From positions 186,001-250,000 of the forward strand of contig JBJMQS010000066.1 of assembly GCA_045802605.1 (NCBI GenBank): a stretch of DNA of 64,000 nucleotides, read 5' to 3'. Every line of letters begins with the position of its first letter. Within the stretch, counting starts at the first letter, position 1. This document shows, one piece after another, positions 22,864-30,080 of the stretch. The position numbers were made by a program, and so were the translations under genes. The DNA comes from JBJMQS01 sp045802605 (GTDB lineage Bacteria; Planctomycetota; Planctomycetia; Gemmatales; Gemmataceae). The notes beneath the pieces are model-generated. The model saw only the letters and a list, made by a program, of their open reading frames with translations. It was not told the origin of the DNA and searched no databases.

Positions 22864-24591
22864 CTAAACCCCGAGCTTCGTGAACGTGGCGCTCCCTGTC
22901 GGTCCATCATACCGGCCAAAGCTAACGAGCGCGATGTCGTCATATTGATCTCGGCCAGCGATATGGGCTCGGACGGCCTCGACAAGTTTCGTGCCGAGTT
23001 GCGCGGGGGACAACACAGATTCGCCGATCGCACTTTCCGAAGACAGAGCTTTACGCACACCCTCGAGCTTGAACGGCTTGTTCTGTGGATTCAGCGCGTC
23101 GGTGATCCCGTCGGTGAACAGGAGCAAAGAATCGCCCGGCTCGAATGAAGTCTCGACCATTTGATACGTCTGGTTGGGCATCACACCGAGGGGGAATCCC
23201 GTCGCCTCTTGCGAAATCACCTCCGTCAGATCCTCACGCGACGCCTTGTAGAGCAGTGGCGGTTGGTGGCCTCCGTTTACGATCGTGATGCGATGCTTCG
23301 CGGGATCGAGCACCGCGGCCGCCAGTGTGATGAAGCGATCGGAAAGTCCAGCCTTGAGGATGAAGTCATTCAGTTTGGTGAATGCGGTGGCGGCATCGGG
23401 CATGGTCATCATGTTGAAACGGACTTCGGCGCTGAGTTTAGCCATCAACAAGGCGGCAGCTACGCCCTTCCCCGCTACGTCGCCGAGCAAGATGCTCCAG
23501 CGGCCATCAGGCAATTGGATGAAGTCGTAATAGTCCCCGCCAATCGTCATGGCGGATTTGTAGTGGGCATAGAACTCGTACCCGGGGACATTCGGCAACT
23601 CTTGCGGCAAGAAGCTTCGCTGCACCTGTTCCGCTAAATCGATATCCCGCAAAACTCGTTCACGACGCACCTGTTCTTCGTGCAAGCGCGAATTTTCGAT
23701 CGCAATCGAAGCCTGGTAGGCCACACTTGTGAGTAGCTTCAAATCTTCTTGGGTAAATCGCTTTGAGCGGTCCTGCGTGTCGAGCTGGATTACGCCAAAT
23801 GCCGGACCTTCATTACTGCCCATTGGCGCGATCATCACCGAGCGGATACGGAAGTCCGTAATCGATTGCGACAACGAGAATTTGCTGTCGGTGGCCGCAT
23901 CTTCAACGAGGAATGCTTGCATCTGCTCGAGGCAATTGCGGACGATCGTCCGGCTAAAGCGAGGCGTTTCCTCACTGGGTCGCCGGCTGCGGAAGGTACG
24001 GACAATCAGTTGGTTCGTTACCTCGTCCTTCATGATGATGAAGCAGCGATCGGCCTGGCGAAATGTCTGAAACAACGTCTCGGCAATTCTGTCGAGGAGT
24101 TTCTCCGGTTCAAGCGTCTGAGCGAGATGACCGGTGATATCCAGGAGTGCCCGCAGTCGCTCCGCCGGCTGGGCTTCCAGCAACTGCTGTTGCGGCAGCC
24201 GGGCCAGCGTTGCCTGCACTGTCGACGGCAGCTCAAGATCTTCTTCGGTGTTAAGCTCGTTGCGCCGGATCTCTTCAGGTAGTGGCGGCAATCCGTCGGC
24301 GGCACAATGGAAAGTAAACAATGCATCGCAAATCTTAATGCGATCGTTGTCGCGCAAAGCGGTTCGATCCTCGATCGCCTTGTTATTGACGTAGGTCTTA
24401 TTTCGACTTTTGAGATCTTCGATAAAGAACTGGCCTTGCGACTGGCAAATTTGCGCGTGAACCCGGCTGACTGCCTGGTTGGGGATCACGATGTCGCAGT
24501 CGTTTTGCTCGCGACCCATGATTGTCACCGACTTATTCAGCGGCATGCGCTGGCCGGCGTTGGGCCCCTTCAAAATATGCAGCGAGGCCAT
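22864..24591 (-). CDS. FHA-GAF-PP2C (SpoIIE-like) serine phosphatase
   Basis: A 575-residue signalling protein with three domains. An FHA domain (residues 3-95) has MGREQNDCDI and SRVHAQI plus LKSRNKTYVN, the phospho-threonine contacts. A GAF domain follows (about 145-310). A SpoIIE/PP2C-type phosphatase domain (about 345-565) has the metal-binding GGDYYDF, the GDVAGKG block, and the TDGITDALN and DDIALV segments. It most likely dephosphorylates an anti-anti-sigma or similar partner when the FHA reads a phosphorylated protein. The start at 24591 follows AAAGGTGAT; the longer frame to 24648 lacks a ribosome binding site. It is divergent from the structured-RNA unit upstream. Confidence 0.92.
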   Translation of the reverse strand: MASLHILKGPNAGQRMPLNKSVTIMGREQNDCDIVIPNQAVSRVHAQICQSQGQFFIEDLKSRNKTYVNNKAIEDRTALRDNDRIKICDALFTFHCAADGLPPLPEEIRRNELNTEEDLELPSTVQATLARLPQQQLLEAQPAERLRALLDITGHLAQTLEPEKLLDRIAETLFQTFRQADRCFIIMKDEVTNQLIVRTFRSRRPSEETPRFSRTIVRNCLEQMQAFLVEDAATDSKFSLSQSITDFRIRSVMIAPMGSNEGPAFGVIQLDTQDRSKRFTQEDLKLLTSVAYQASIAIENSRLHEEQVRRERVLRDIDLAEQVQRSFLPQELPNVPGYEFYAHYKSAMTIGGDYYDFIQLPDGRWSILLGDVAGKGVAAALLMAKLSAEVRFNMMTMPDAATAFTKLNDFILKAGLSDRFITLAAAVLDPAKHRITIVNGGHQPPLLYKASREDLTEVISQEATGFPLGVMPNQTYQMVETSFEPGDSLLLFTDGITDALNPQNKPFKLEGVRKALSSESAIGESVLSPAQLGTKLVEAVRAHIAGRDQYDDIALVSFGRYDGPTGSATFTKLGV

Positions 24592-24696
24592 CTGATCACC
24601 TTTGGGTCGACGGTCCAAAAAACCGTTTCGGATGCCGGTCGCTTCCATTCAATTCTAAAAATTGCGGGCTGCGCAAGCAAGGAAGGCCGTGGGGCC

Positions 24697-24725
24697 TTGA
24701 TATTCGGGTGGAACGTGCTTACGAT
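24697..24725 (+). promoter_or_regulatory. Candidate sigma-70 promoter of an intergenic RNA
   Basis: TTGATA at 24697-24702 (5 of 6 to TTGACA), a 17-base spacer, then TACGAT at 24720-24725 (4 of 6 to TATAAT). It is the only promoter-like pair noticed before the plus-strand terminator at 24913-24951, so a start near 24732 fits. There is no plus-strand protein gene to serve. Confidence 0.35.
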
Positions 24726-24833
24726 TGGGCATCGGGTCGTGCGAATCGTGGCACGACGGACTAGAGCCCAAAGGCGACCGACTGGTTGCCGGTCGTCCCG
24801 CGGGGTGGCTAGTAAGCAAAGGAGGTGGTCCCC

Positions 24834-24869
24834 TTGAGTAAATGTGGTAGCCAGGTGCGGCTGATCTGA
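24834..24869 (+). CDS. Possible 11-residue leader-type peptide
   Basis: TTG at 24834 is six bases past a near-perfect Shine-Dalgarno (AAAGGAGGTGG), one of the strongest in the window. The frame reads MSKCGSQVRLI and then TGA. The stop lies inside the first large hairpin of the following structure, as in attenuation leader peptides, where ribosome position changes RNA folding. No downstream gene on this strand is available to be attenuated. A real peptide cannot be shown from sequence alone; the ribosome site may instead serve the RNA fold. Confidence 0.3.
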   Translation: MSKCGSQVRLI

Positions 24870-24912
24870 CGCCGCCGACGGGCTGGCCGTCGGGCTCAGC
24901 CGCGAAATGTTG

Positions 24913-24951
24913 CCGGGCCGGGAGCTATCTCTCCCGGCCCGGTTTTTTTTT
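24913..24951 (+). terminator. Strong rho-independent terminator (plus strand)
   Basis: A 12-bp perfect stem, CCGGGCCGGGAG at 24913-24924 with 24931-24942, loop CTATCT, followed directly by nine T residues (24943-24951). The nearest gene before it on this strand is more than 2 kb away, so it implies a plus-strand transcript in the 24592-24956 gap. On the minus strand no T tract follows. Confidence 0.88.
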
Positions 24952-24956
24952 GGTAA

Positions 24957-27284
24957 TTAGCCGACGTATGCCCCGCCACGGAATGACCCGAATGGCGACA
25001 ATTCCAAGACTGGATTTCCATCGACGTCGAGAATTCGCAGCCTGTTGTAAGATTCGACCGGATCCAGATTGGATGGGCCGGGCGTGACAATAATCTCCTC
25101 ATGTCCGTCGAGATTCAAATCCAAGGTCGTTACGCGCACGCCCCCGCGGAACTTGGCTCCGTAGGCGAAGAACTCACGCAGGATCGAACCATCTTTACCT
25201 GAGAATGCCCGCACATGCGGGCCTCCGCGAGCCCCTGCACCGGTGACGATGTCGGGCAATCCGTCACCATCGATGTCTCCCACGGACACAAACGCGCCCA
25301 CCGGGAACACCGGGTTGTACGCAAAGTACTGTTGCAAAATGCTCTCATCGGCACTCTTGCCATCGAACACTTTGACGTGCGGATTGCCGTTCTCCGGGCC
25401 CGTCACGATGTCGGCGAATCCATCCTTGTTAATGTCTCCGGCCGCGACTGTCACACCAACGTTGTAACCCGGATAGGCCACGAAATCGCGAATCGGCGCC
25501 TCCGAGAAATTCTGGCCGCTGAAAACGCGGACGCGCGATTCCGCGCCTGTGCCGGCCCCGGTAATAATGTCGATCTTGCCGTCGCCATCGACATCACCTG
25601 CCGCGACAAACACTCCGGCGGTCATCGAACTCTCGTAGGCGAAAAACTCAGTGATAAGTTTGCCATCGACCCCGGAGAAAACCCGGATATGCGGACCGCC
25701 ATCGGCACCCGGCGCGGTAATAATGTCCGCGATTCCATCATTGTTGATATCGGCAGTGGCCACACGGACGCCGCCGCGGAAGCTGGAATCGTAGGCAAGG
25801 AAACTGAAGCGCGCAACACCCGAGGAGTTGTAAACGACGACTTGCGGAGCCCCGCCGCGGCCAGCCGACATGGCGAACAGTTGCGGTGAGAGCGATCCGG
25901 TGGTTGAGTTACCGAAATCAATTCCGCCGGCCGTGTTGCCGTGAGCGATCTGCGCCGGCGCCGGGATCACGGTTGTTTGAACAAATCCGGTTGGTGCAAG
26001 CTCTCGCACAAGATAACTGCCGTCCTCCGTCACGGTAAAGGAGTACCTTCCGTTGGACCCCGTCGTGGTACTTACTTCGTCGCTGTCGAGTGCACCATTG
26101 CTGTTGGCGTCGAGAAAAACCGTGACGCCGGCCTGCCCGATTTCCCCGGCCTGATGAACGTGATCCCGATTGGCGTCGAAATACACCAGTCCGCTCAGTA
26201 CGCCACCTGGATCTGCGACGCGGCCAGTCGCATTCACGATCGTGGAATTGCCGTTAGTATCCGTGATCTGAATGGCGACCGGATAAAGTCCATTCGCCGT
26301 ATAAGTGTGCGTTCCCTCGACTTTGAAACTCTCCGCGCCGTTGGGGGAGATGACGCCCGCAGTCGTGGTATTGTCGCCCCAGTCGATGATGGCTGTGTAG
26401 TCGCCAGCCACCGAGTTCGGATCAGTGTTCGTGAAGGTTCCAACTCTGCCGGAGAATGGCAAATTCTGCCCAGTGCCGAACTCGATCGGTGCGCCCGCGA
26501 CGGGCACAAGAATAATCGCTGGATCCTTCAACAGAGCCGATCCACCCATCCAATAGGGGCTCACTCGATAGCCAGCATATGGCACATCAGTATCAGGGCT
26601 CACCACTTCACCGAGGTCGGCGATTTCATTGTTTCCGACTACGTCGTCGTACCACCAACCACCCGTAGTGCCGTTGAATGTGGGGTCGCTTGCGGCTTCG
26701 AGCATTTCATGGGCGAAACCCGATGTCTCACTCGCGAACACGCCGGAGGTGAATCCGTCGTAGTACGGGATCTGCGCCATGATCGCAGTCGCGCCACCGG
26801 TGGACGAAAAATACCAATGGTTGGTGCCGTTGGCTCCGCCGCCAGGAAGATCGACACCTTGAGGACCAAAAAATGTGTACAAGCGCTTCGATGTTGGTAG
26901 CGGTAGATGCCCCAGGTCAATCTCGTGTTGCATAATGGTCTGAATGTCGCCGACGGAACCGTTCGAAATTGTCGCCGAGACAGTTTCAGTGACGTCAACA
27001 GTACCGCGGCCAATGCCGAGCGACGCCATCCCGTCCAAATAACTGCCGCCGACCATCGACTTCATCGCGGCGGATAGATCGGCCTTGCGCGTCACGCCAT
27101 CCGGCGACGTCCAATAGTCCCCATAGAAGACAGCCTCGATTTGGACGTGATCAATGGCAGGCACGCCATGATTGACCAGATTAGAGGCGGGGACGCAGCG
27201 ATTCTCCAGTTCACACAGCCGAAGATAAGATCGAGCGAACCGGCTTGGCGCACGCCGACTATTTGAAAGCATTGTCGTGGGCAT
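24957..27284 (-). CDS. Large surface protein: EXORDIUM-like N-terminus, PKD, SdrD-B-like, FG-GAP repeats
   Basis: A 775-residue envelope protein. The N-terminus has basic residues and then LRLCELENRCVPA, which resembles the planctomycete sorting motif (LExLExR followed by a short VPA). Residues 40-245 include FAHEMLEAASDP, a GGWWYDD and NEIADLGE block, which recalls the HExxE/DP pattern of EXORDIUM/PHI-1 proteins. A PKD-like domain follows (AIIDWGDNTTTAGVI), then an SdrD-B-like domain (LVYFDANRDHVHQAGE), then at least five FG-GAP repeats carrying calcium loops (DINNDGIAD, DVDGDGKID, DINKDGFAD, DIDGDGLPD, DLNLDGHE). It is probably exported and calcium-bound, with an adhesion or matrix role. 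The stop lies six bases from the RNA terminator. Confidence 0.85.
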   Translation of the reverse strand: MPTTMLSNSRRAPSRFARSYLRLCELENRCVPASNLVNHGVPAIDHVQIEAVFYGDYWTSPDGVTRKADLSAAMKSMVGGSYLDGMASLGIGRGTVDVTETVSATISNGSVGDIQTIMQHEIDLGHLPLPTSKRLYTFFGPQGVDLPGGGANGTNHWYFSSTGGATAIMAQIPYYDGFTSGVFASETSGFAHEMLEAASDPTFNGTTGGWWYDDVVGNNEIADLGEVVSPDTDVPYAGYRVSPYWMGGSALLKDPAIILVPVAGAPIEFGTGQNLPFSGRVGTFTNTDPNSVAGDYTAIIDWGDNTTTAGVISPNGAESFKVEGTHTYTANGLYPVAIQITDTNGNSTIVNATGRVADPGGVLSGLVYFDANRDHVHQAGEIGQAGVTVFLDANSNGALDSDEVSTTTGSNGRYSFTVTEDGSYLVRELAPTGFVQTTVIPAPAQIAHGNTAGGIDFGNSTTGSLSPQLFAMSAGRGGAPQVVVYNSSGVARFSFLAYDSSFRGGVRVATADINNDGIADIITAPGADGGPHIRVFSGVDGKLITEFFAYESSMTAGVFVAAGDVDGDGKIDIITGAGTGAESRVRVFSGQNFSEAPIRDFVAYPGYNVGVTVAAGDINKDGFADIVTGPENGNPHVKVFDGKSADESILQQYFAYNPVFPVGAFVSVGDIDGDGLPDIVTGAGARGGPHVRAFSGKDGSILREFFAYGAKFRGGVRVTTLDLNLDGHEEIIVTPGPSNLDPVESYNRLRILDVDGNPVLELSPFGSFRGGAYVG

Positions 27285-27590
27285 GATTCTCTCCGTTTGA
27301 GACGGGTCTCGTTATGCCTGGGGTGTCACTCAATCGAGTCTTGGTAACGATGTCAAACATTCACAACTCGAAGCGCGGCGACCGCGCCTCGGTTGAATGG
27401 AGCAGGACCGTCGAAGAACGGCCGTCACGAGTTGGGCGCAGGCGACACACTTGCAACCTCCCGGTTGCCGGCCAATGCCCCGCGAGAATACCGGGCAGTG
27501 GCGAACTATGAGAAGTTCATTAAATGAGAATGATATACGGGCTTCACGTCCCGTTCAACGACCTTACGCAACTTTTGTTACATATCTAAC
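27285..27590. other. Intergenic stretch with no recognised feature
   Basis: 306 bases between the start of the surface protein gene and the stop of the desaturase gene. Short plus-strand open frames near 27314 and 27397 have no ribosome binding site or family features. The last 70 bases are A/T-rich. No tRNA, hairpin of note or terminator was seen. Confidence 0.6.
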
Positions 27591-28577
27591 TTAAATGGCA
27601 TATCTCCCCGAAATGGCCGGCTTCGCCGGCGACGGCACTCGCACATCCCACGCCAACCCGCAGAGCGCCATCAGCCGAATCAGCCAATAGCTGACATCAA
27701 TTTGCCACCAACGCAGGCCATGGCGGGCGGAGGTCGGAAACGCGTGGTGCGTATTGTGCCAGCCTTCGCCGAGGGCCAGCAGACCAAAGATGAAGTTGTC
27801 GCGGCTCTCGTCGCCGCTCGGATAGAGTTGCGAGCCCCAAAGGTGACACGCGGAGTTTACGCTCCAGGTCACGTGATGCACGAGGAAGACGCGGATCAGC
27901 CCGCCCCAAACAAGACCGGTGATGGCGCCGGCCCACGTACCCGTTAGTAGCCCACCAACGACGGCCGGCAGGATCAAGCCGAGAGCAGCCCAAAGCGGAA
28001 ACAAAGCATTCGCCACCCGCAGTGCCGTGATCTTGCACAGGTCAGGCACGTAGCGATAAATGTCTTTGGGGTGCTTGTGGAAGAACCATCCGACGTGAGA
28101 ATGCCACGCGCCTTTGATCATTCCCAAAATTCCCTCGCCGTGGTGGTGGGGTGAATGGGGGTCCTCGTGCGTGTCGCTGTGCTGGTGATGCCGGCGGTGC
28201 ATCGCCGCCCACATGAGAACTGGGCCCTGAATCGCCATCGACCCGAGCACCGCAAAGACGAACTCGACCACACGGTAGGTCTCAAACGATCGGTGCGTGA
28301 ACAGACGATGAAAACCTACCGTGATGCCAAAGCCAGTCAGGAGATACAGTGATGTGAGTAGCACAAGATCGACGGCGAAAAAGCCCCATCCCCAAATCAG
28401 GAATGGTGCCGCGACCAATCCCAGGAACGGTCCTGCGATAGTAATGAGCGTTGCCAGACGCAGCGCGAACGAAGCTGTCACGGGCCCGGCAGGCATTTGC
28501 GGGGGCGCGTCTTGTTGAATTCGCGCGAAGGCTTTTGAAACACCCAGAGAGAGGTGGCAAGGATTAGTTCCGGTCAC
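27591..28577 (-). CDS. Acyl-CoA/fatty acid desaturase
   Basis: A 328-residue membrane diiron desaturase of the delta-9 (stearoyl-CoA) type. The three histidine boxes are in order: HRLFTH (near residue 109), HRRHHQHSD (near residue 146) and HNTHHAFP (near residue 282), with HHVTWSVNSACH before the last. Four hydrophobic helices frame them. The enzyme introduces a double bond into membrane acyl chains and needs an electron donor not encoded nearby. It stands alone, 160 bases before a tRNA-Glu gene on the same strand. Start chosen at the first Met; the first 35 residues are polar. Confidence 0.92.
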   Translation of the reverse strand: MTGTNPCHLSLGVSKAFARIQQDAPPQMPAGPVTASFALRLATLITIAGPFLGLVAAPFLIWGWGFFAVDLVLLTSLYLLTGFGITVGFHRLFTHRSFETYRVVEFVFAVLGSMAIQGPVLMWAAMHRRHHQHSDTHEDPHSPHHHGEGILGMIKGAWHSHVGWFFHKHPKDIYRYVPDLCKITALRVANALFPLWAALGLILPAVVGGLLTGTWAGAITGLVWGGLIRVFLVHHVTWSVNSACHLWGSQLYPSGDESRDNFIFGLLALGEGWHNTHHAFPTSARHGLRWWQIDVSYWLIRLMALCGLAWDVRVPSPAKPAISGRYAI

Positions 28578-28655
28578 GTCTGGACATCCTTTTCCAATCC
28601 CCGCCGGCTATACCCGCCGGACGTCCGTATCCAGCAGGAAAGCGGGTGCGACCAA

Positions 28656-28728
28656 TACCCCCAAGGGGAATCGAACCCCTGTCTTAGCCTTGAGAGGGCT
28701 ACGTCCTAGGCCGCTAGACGATGGGGGC
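28656..28728 (-). tRNA. tRNA-Glu (anticodon CTC)
   Basis: A 73-base cloverleaf on the minus strand. Acceptor GCCCCCA pairs with TGGGGGT (G-T at the top); the anticodon stem TAGCC/GGCTA holds the loop CTCTCAA, so the anticodon is CTC (Glu). The T arm has AGGGGTTCGATTCCCCT. CCA is not encoded. Confidence 0.92.
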
Positions 28729-28922
28729 CTGAGATCAATTTATACCTTTTCCGTCAAATTGAGGCCAGTTGGGTTTTAGGAGGTTCGAATGGAAGTTCGA
28801 AATGAGAAGTAAGAAGTTAGAATCCTAATACGGAACCGAGATGCGGCGAATCACTCGGGCCGCCTCCTATGGGAACTTGTTTTCCCTTCTTCTTTCTGCA
28901 ATCTACAATCTGCCTTAACCTC

Positions 28923-29017
28923 GGGGGTGTTTCCACGGTTGGTGCCGGGCCTGGTCTTCAAAACCGGTGGCGGGTCGGATGACGGCTCGCAGTGGGTTCG
29001 ATTCCCATACACTCCCG
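28923..29017 (+). tRNA. selC: tRNA-Sec (anticodon TCA, selenocysteine)
   Basis: A 95-base tRNA. The acceptor stem is eight bp (GGGGGTGT at 28923-28930 with ACACTCCC at 29009-29016), typical of tRNA-Sec. The anticodon stem CTGGT/ACCGG holds the loop CTTCAAA, so the anticodon is TCA (28958-28960). The variable arm is long (about 20 bases between the anticodon stem and the T arm), and the T arm has GGTTCGATTCC. The acceptor length, long variable arm and TCA anticodon together are specific for selenocysteine tRNA. The D stem has an irregular A bulge, so exact pairing is unsure. CCA is not encoded. The selA, selB and selD genes are not in this window. Confidence 0.88.
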
Positions 29018-29040
29018 CTTCCTCGCCCAAGCATTCAATC

Positions 29041-29940
29041 TCAATCTTCCGCTTCGACTGCCTCGCCTCCAGCGCGAGTCGCCAGTGCACGGTACACCGA
29101 CGGGTTGATTGTCATTCGAATGAACGCGACATGGGCATCAGCAAAGACGAAGTGCGCACCACCCCTCGCATGATTGCTGCCGAACTCGTTCACTTCACAG
29201 TCGTGTGAATTTGGTGCATGCTTCACCTGACCGAGCACGATGCTGGATCCGTCTTTCGGCGGCAATCCTGGTTGAAGTGCTCCGACATTCGACCCGGCGA
29301 CCACTCCGACCCAAGTGGCCGGCCCGATGCGACTCTCTCGTTCGCCGACGAGAAACGTGCTCGCCGCACCATCCTTGATGTCGCGCAACGAAATCTTGCT
29401 GTTGCGAAAGAAGACGCCATCTCCATCGATGCCTGGCTCGGTCGTGCCATTCACGCCGACGTAGTGTGAGGCCGCAACCTCTTTGACAATGTCTTGCAAT
29501 TGACCGGCGGGCAAGAAGGTGGTCGCCGCTATCGTCAAATTGAAACCCGGGTCCGCTAGACATCTAAAACCCTCAACGGAATATTTCCGAGCCTCCGTGT
29601 TGGACGCCGCCTCTATTGGGTCGCCAAAATGGATCAAACTCACAAGTGGAGCCTCGTCTACGTGTGGGAGAAGATAAGCAGCCCAACCCCAGCCCGGGCC
29701 GACTTCCTTTTTGTTAGCGTCCAAATTGGAGAAGTAACCCGTGGGAAACGAATGGTGCACATCGTGATAGTGGTTCAGCGCCAGGCCAATCTGCAGTAAG
29801 TTATTTTGGCACGTTGCCCGGTAGGCCGCCTCTCGGACCTTTTGTACAGCCGGCAAAAGCAGACCAATGAGGATCGCGATGATACCGATGACGACAACGA
29901 TCTCGATGATGGTGAATCCGTAGCGTGAATGTCGCTTCAT
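29041..29940 (-). CDS. DUF1559 type II secretion pseudopilin-like protein
   Basis: A 299-residue protein of a family very abundant in planctomycetes. It begins MKRHSRYGFTIIEIVVVIGI, a class III prepilin signal: cleavage after Gly, then Phe-Thr-x2-Glu and a hydrophobic helix, so it is probably processed by a prepilin peptidase and assembles in the envelope. The DUF1559 part follows with VREAAYRATCQNNLLQIGLALNHY at residues 36-60 and the C-terminal FVFADAHVAFI block. The start is the Met of the signal; the upstream open frame of 104 codons lacks features. The gene ends 24 bases from the tRNA-Sec gene. The exact role of DUF1559 pseudopilins is not known. Confidence 0.92.
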   Translation of the reverse strand: MKRHSRYGFTIIEIVVVIGIIAILIGLLLPAVQKVREAAYRATCQNNLLQIGLALNHYHDVHHSFPTGYFSNLDANKKEVGPGWGWAAYLLPHVDEAPLVSLIHFGDPIEAASNTEARKYSVEGFRCLADPGFNLTIAATTFLPAGQLQDIVKEVAASHYVGVNGTTEPGIDGDGVFFRNSKISLRDIKDGAASTFLVGERESRIGPATWVGVVAGSNVGALQPGLPPKDGSSIVLGQVKHAPNSHDCEVNEFGSNHARGGAHFVFADAHVAFIRMTINPSVYRALATRAGGEAVEAED

Positions 29941-30080
29941 CACATTTCGGGCCTTTTTCCCACAATTATCATTAGGTCTGGCCCATGAGCCATGAATTAT
30001 GTTCCGTTTGCGCGGCCACAACTGACGAATCCGACCTGTGGCTGATATTCTAACAGTCCCCTTCATTACCATGAGGCCAT

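Larger units (their letters stand above)
24732..24951 (+). ncRNA. Candidate structured RNA with mini-ORF
   Basis: A stretch of about 215 bases between divergent/convergent genes contains successive perfect hairpins: 24736-24742 with 24751-24757 (GTCGTGC), 24775-24780 with 24790-24795 (CGACCG), and a nested pair where 24857-24864 (GCGGCTGA) pairs with 24896-24903, enclosing 24875-24881 with 24887-24893 (CCGACGG). The last unit is a textbook terminator. Between hairpins two and three lies a near-perfect Shine-Dalgarno (AAAGGAGGTGG, 24818-24828) ahead of a short reading frame. The pattern suits a leader-type or regulatory RNA, but nothing is known to match it. The next gene is convergent, so it is not simply a leader of a coding gene. 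Confidence 0.4.

Noticed and set aside
24834..24951. Selenoprotein by readthrough of the TGA at 24867
   Set aside because: The frame after TGA is Arg-rich and runs through the terminator hairpin into the T tract before a stop; no selenocysteine insertion element was noticed.
25941..26900. A 319-residue plus-strand open frame
   Set aside because: Antisense to the surface protein; unusual Arg and His content and no start signal.
29041..29043. Recoding of the TGA stop of the DUF1559 gene by the nearby tRNA-Sec
   Set aside because: Another TGA follows two codons later, so the extension would be meaningless.
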